Assembly (NCBI GenBank): GCA_024405075.1
Contig: JAKSPG010000075.1
Span: forward strand, 1-6,322
DNA: 6,322 bases
Source of the DNA: Elusimicrobiaceae bacterium
GTDB lineage: Bacteria; Elusimicrobiota; Elusimicrobia; Elusimicrobiales; Elusimicrobiaceae
Direction of reading: 5' to 3'
Shown: positions 4,336 to 6,322 of the stretch, one piece after another
How positions within the stretch are numbered: the first letter of the stretch is position 1
Layout of the letters: each line of letters opens with the position of its first letter
Translations under genes and position numbers: made by a program
The notes under the pieces: model-generated
Databases searched by the model: none
Told to the model about the DNA's origin: nothing
Seen by the model: only the letters and a program-made list of their open reading frames with translations

Positions 4336-5747
4336 AAATTCATTTTATAGGAATTGGCGGTGTAGGCATGAGCGCTTTGGCGCAACTGCACGCCATGGGA
4401 CAAGACGAAGTAACCGGCTCGGACCGGCTAATCAGCAAAGGATACACCGATATGGCTTTGTGGGACTACCTGCAAAAGCTGGGGGTTAAATTATTCCCGC
4501 AGGACGGCAGCGGTATTGATGAAAAAACCGAACTTGTGATTTTATCTTCCGCAATAGAGGACGATAACCCGGAACTCCAAAAAGCGCGTGCTTTGAACAT
4601 TCCCACCATGCACCGCTCGGAGTTGCTTGCCAAACACGTGGCGGCCCACCGCACGATTGCCGTTTCCGGCACCAGCGGAAAAAGCACGACAACCGCCATG
4701 GTGTACGACATTTTGGCTTTTGCCGGATTGCAACCGTCGGTTATTACCGGGGCGGCGATTTTGTCGCTGCAAAAAGAGCAAGGCGTTTTTGGCAACGTTT
4801 ACAAAGGACACTCCGATTTACTCGTCATTGAAGCCGACGAGAGCGACGGCTCTATCGTCAAATACAAACCCTATTTGGGATTATGCTTGAACTTACAAAA
4901 AGACCATAAAGAAATTGAAATCTTACAAGGATACTTTAAAGAATTTGTATCGCATTGTAAGACGGCCATTGTCAATGCCGAAGAACCGAATTTGCAAGCA
5001 ATTGCCCCGGGTGCTAAAACATTTGGGCTTTCGTATGGGGACGTACATCCGACCGAAATTAAAACGGACGGTTTCGGCTCGGATTTTACTATCCAAGGCG
5101 TTCCGTTTCGCCTGCAAGTACCCGGGCTTCACAACGTAGCTAACGCCACGGCCGCCGTAGCCGCTGCCTTGCAACTGGGGGTAGATTTGGAAACGTGCGC
5201 CAAAGCCCTGCATAAATTCCAGGGCATTGCCAGGCGCTTTGCGAGTATCGGCAGTTACGATAAAATTGAAGTGGTGGACGACTTTGCACACAATCCGCAC
5301 AAACTGGCAGCCACGATTGCCGCGGCGCACTTACGCGGTAAACGGGTGTTAGCGTTTTATCAGCCGCACGCATTTACGTCTATTAAACTATTAACAAACG
5401 AATTTGTGGAAAGTTTTGCACGCTCTATCGGCCCCAACGACCACCTGTGGCTAACGGAAGTGTATTATCCGGGTGGAACTATTCCGCAAGGAGTGTCTTG
5501 CCGTGCAGTATATGAAGGATTAAAAGCGCGCGGTGTAAATGTAAGCTATGACGGTTGCCGCGAACATTTGTTGGCCGAAATGGCCGCCGCCGCTCAACCG
5601 GGCGATATTTTGCTGGTACTCGGCGCGCGCGACCCGACACTAACCGACTTCGCCCGCAAGTTGTTAACCGCCTTAAAAGAACGACCCGCCGCTTGCGGTT
5701 GCAAAAATTGTATGCTGGGCAATTGTTGTATGGCGTATAGTAAATAA
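4332..5747 (+). CDS. murC: MurC-like Mur ligase (probable UDP-N-acetylmuramate--amino acid ligase), divergent
   Basis: An ATP-dependent cytoplasmic ligase expected to attach L-Ala (MurC) or a recycled peptide (Mpl) to UDP-MurNAc. Three Mur domains are visible: the UDP-binding N-terminus with 'GIGGVGMSALAQL' (7-19), 'SSAIEDDNPEL' and 'HRSELL'; the central ATPase with P-loop 'GTSGKSTTT' (113-121), 'EADESDGS' (167-174), 'NLQKDH' (187-192) and 'GLHNVANATAA' (265-275); and the C-terminal domain with 'GIARRFASIG' (298-307), 'VDDFAHNPHKLAAT' (315-328) and 'QPHAFTS' (344-350). Its 471 residues are normal for MurC. It departs from standard MurC at several signatures: GTHGKTTT is GTSGKSTT, DDYGHHPTE is DDFAHNPHK, QPHRYSRT is QPHAFTSI. 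DDFAH recalls Mpl, while the N-terminus is MurC-like. The C-terminus ends in a tail with five Cys (455, 457, 460, 465, 466) not expected in this family. Start overlaps the dapB stop (ATGA), with AAGGA 9 nt upstream. Whether it is the cell's only MurC cannot be decided here. Confidence 0.8.
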   Translation: MKIHFIGIGGVGMSALAQLHAMGQDEVTGSDRLISKGYTDMALWDYLQKLGVKLFPQDGSGIDEKTELVILSSAIEDDNPELQKARALNIPTMHRSELLAKHVAAHRTIAVSGTSGKSTTTAMVYDILAFAGLQPSVITGAAILSLQKEQGVFGNVYKGHSDLLVIEADESDGSIVKYKPYLGLCLNLQKDHKEIEILQGYFKEFVSHCKTAIVNAEEPNLQAIAPGAKTFGLSYGDVHPTEIKTDGFGSDFTIQGVPFRLQVPGLHNVANATAAVAAALQLGVDLETCAKALHKFQGIARRFASIGSYDKIEVVDDFAHNPHKLAATIAAAHLRGKRVLAFYQPHAFTSIKLLTNEFVESFARSIGPNDHLWLTEVYYPGGTIPQGVSCRAVYEGLKARGVNVSYDGCREHLLAEMAAAAQPGDILLVLGARDPTLTDFARKLLTALKERPAACGCKNCMLGNCCMAYSK

Positions 5748-5763
5748 GTGTTTTTTTCACAAG

Positions 5764-5797
5764 AAAAACCCCCGGTGCAAAACCCGGGGGTTTTTTT
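5764..5797. terminator. Intrinsic terminator between the dap/murC operon and the convergent pilin gene
   Basis: CCCCCGG (5769-5775) pairs with CCGGGGG (5784-5790) around an 8-nt loop, followed by seven T residues (5791-5797). On the other side, AAAAA at 5764-5768 extends the stem and gives a five-T run when read on the minus strand. It lies 16 bp past the murC-like stop and 16 bp from the pilin stop, so it probably serves both convergent genes, and more strongly the plus strand. Confidence 0.92.
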
Positions 5798-5813
5798 GTA
5801 TACGGAAAAATCG

Positions 5814-6322
5814 TTAGAAAGAATAGCTCGTGTACTGTTCGTTTCCTGTGCCGGTCTTTTTCCCGGTCATTGCTTGGCATAACACATTCGCGCGGACGTT
5901 GCCTTTTGGCGTCGCACGACAAGAATGAGCCGAAGAATTATACAACGAAAAATACCACGCCCAGGCCGTGGCTCCCAATTTTATTGCACAAGCGCTATAG
6001 GCACTGGCGCCATCGCCATAAAGCCAACAATATCCCCATTTATAAAAATAATATTCGGTTTGCGCGTTATCTTGCCGAGTCTCGGTCGGGGTGGGCATAT
6101 CTATGTCCAATTCCTCAAATCGTCCGGCATACACCCCGTTTGCCAAATAGTACCGCTGTTGCGCCTGCCAAATGTTTTTGTCTAACGTCATAGCTTGCAT
6201 ATAACGCGCTTTATCCGTAGCTTTTTGATATTGCGGCAAGGCCACCGCCGCCAAAATTCCAATAATCAAAACCACTACCAATAATTCAATTAACGTAAAT
6301 GCTTTTACGTCTAAACGGCCCA
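5814..6322 (-). CDS. Type IV pilin/pseudopilin, truncated at the window edge
   Basis: Reading in frame to the window edge gives 168 codons; the protein begins 'GRLDVKA' and then the prepilin core 'FTLIELLVVVLIIGILAAVA'. Prepilin peptidase should cut before Phe (codon 6299-6297), leaving a mature protein of 161 residues with the conserved Glu5 and Pro22. The hydrophobic helix anchors the subunit in the membrane and packs the filament core. The globular part has 'YYLANGVYAGRFEELDIDMP', a Trp/Tyr-rich middle and four Cys (in 'GYCW', 'SACAI', 'HSCRA', 'VLCQA') that probably form disulfides. The residue before the cut is Ala, not the usual Gly. The two outermost bases (tg) would complete an NTG codon, so the true start is probably one base beyond the window, giving a 7-8 residue leader. 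It is convergent to the murC-like gene and unrelated to that operon. Whether it is a major pilin or a secretion pseudopilin cannot be told. Confidence 0.9.
   Translation of the reverse strand, partial: GRLDVKAFTLIELLVVVLIIGILAAVALPQYQKATDKARYMQAMTLDKNIWQAQQRYYLANGVYAGRFEELDIDMPTPTETRQDNAQTEYYFYKWGYCWLYGDGASAYSACAIKLGATAWAWYFSLYNSSAHSCRATPKGNVRANVLCQAMTGKKTGTGNEQYTSYSF

Noticed and set aside
5748..5763. T-run flanked by GTG/CAC just before the terminator as a separate hairpin
   Set aside because: Only 3 bp of stem; it is better seen as flanking sequence of the strong terminator.
5479..5922. 147-codon minus-strand frame crossing the terminator and the murC-like 3' end
   Set aside because: It overlaps the murC-like gene, the hairpin terminator and the pilin gene in another frame; its product is Arg-rich and low in meaning, typical of a shadow frame.
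5814..6281. Pilin gene starting at 6281
   Set aside because: That codon is TTG inside the hydrophobic prepilin helix; the frame continues upstream through FTLIELL and the leader to the window edge.
1..6322. CRISPR array, insertion sequence, tRNA or attachment site
   Set aside because: No direct-repeat array, transposase, cloverleaf-like sequence or terminal inverted repeats seen; all stretches over 300 bp are explained by genes.

Overview
The window is ordinary-looking bacterial chromosome: densely coding, without mobile elements, tRNA/rRNA genes or CRISPR repeats. It holds two transcription units that diverge from an 89-bp intergenic region (1787-1875), plus a partial gene converging from the right edge. 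Base composition and codon style look uniform by eye. The best guess for the source is a gut-type Elusimicrobiota (Elusimicrobium-like) bacterium. This rests on the style of the pilin at the right edge (an 'ALPQYQKA' stalk, an 'ELDIDMP' segment and C-terminal Cys pairs, which I associate with the many pilin-like genes of that phylum) and on a didermal, DAP-type peptidoglycan gene set. It is an inference from memory and was not tested by any search.

Left unit (minus strand, read right to left): sppA, a membrane-anchored S49 signal peptide peptidase with an unusually long cytoplasmic N-terminus, then a five-helix Yip1-like membrane protein of unknown function. The second start lies just past the sppA stop. 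The unit ends at a strong intrinsic terminator at 12-44.

Right unit (plus strand): dapA, asd, dapB and a divergent murC-like Mur ligase gene, with junctions of 7 bp, ATGA and ATGA. They form a tightly coupled operon ending at a hairpin terminator at 5764-5797. Asd makes aspartate semialdehyde, DapA condenses it with pyruvate and DapB reduces the product, which leads to meso-DAP and lysine. The Mur ligase puts the first peptide unit on UDP-MurNAc, so the operon couples supply of the peptidoglycan cross-linking amino acid to assembly of the stem peptide.

The central intergenic region is the most informative non-coding stretch. It has a perfect 17-bp palindrome whose two arms each feed an extended -10 promoter (TGC-TATAAT leftward, TGC-TAAAAT rightward), so the two promoters are nearly superimposed and probably mutually exclusive or jointly controlled. 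There is a second small inverted repeat at the predicted start of the dapA transcript.

Right edge: a type IV pilin/pseudopilin gene (minus strand), truncated by the window end at about its start codon, with Ala instead of Gly just before the prepilin cleavage point. I did not find a wholly new system. The points most worth following are the atypical Mur ligase with its Cys-rich tail, the shared divergent promoter/operator, and the shortened Rossmann domains of Asd and DapB.
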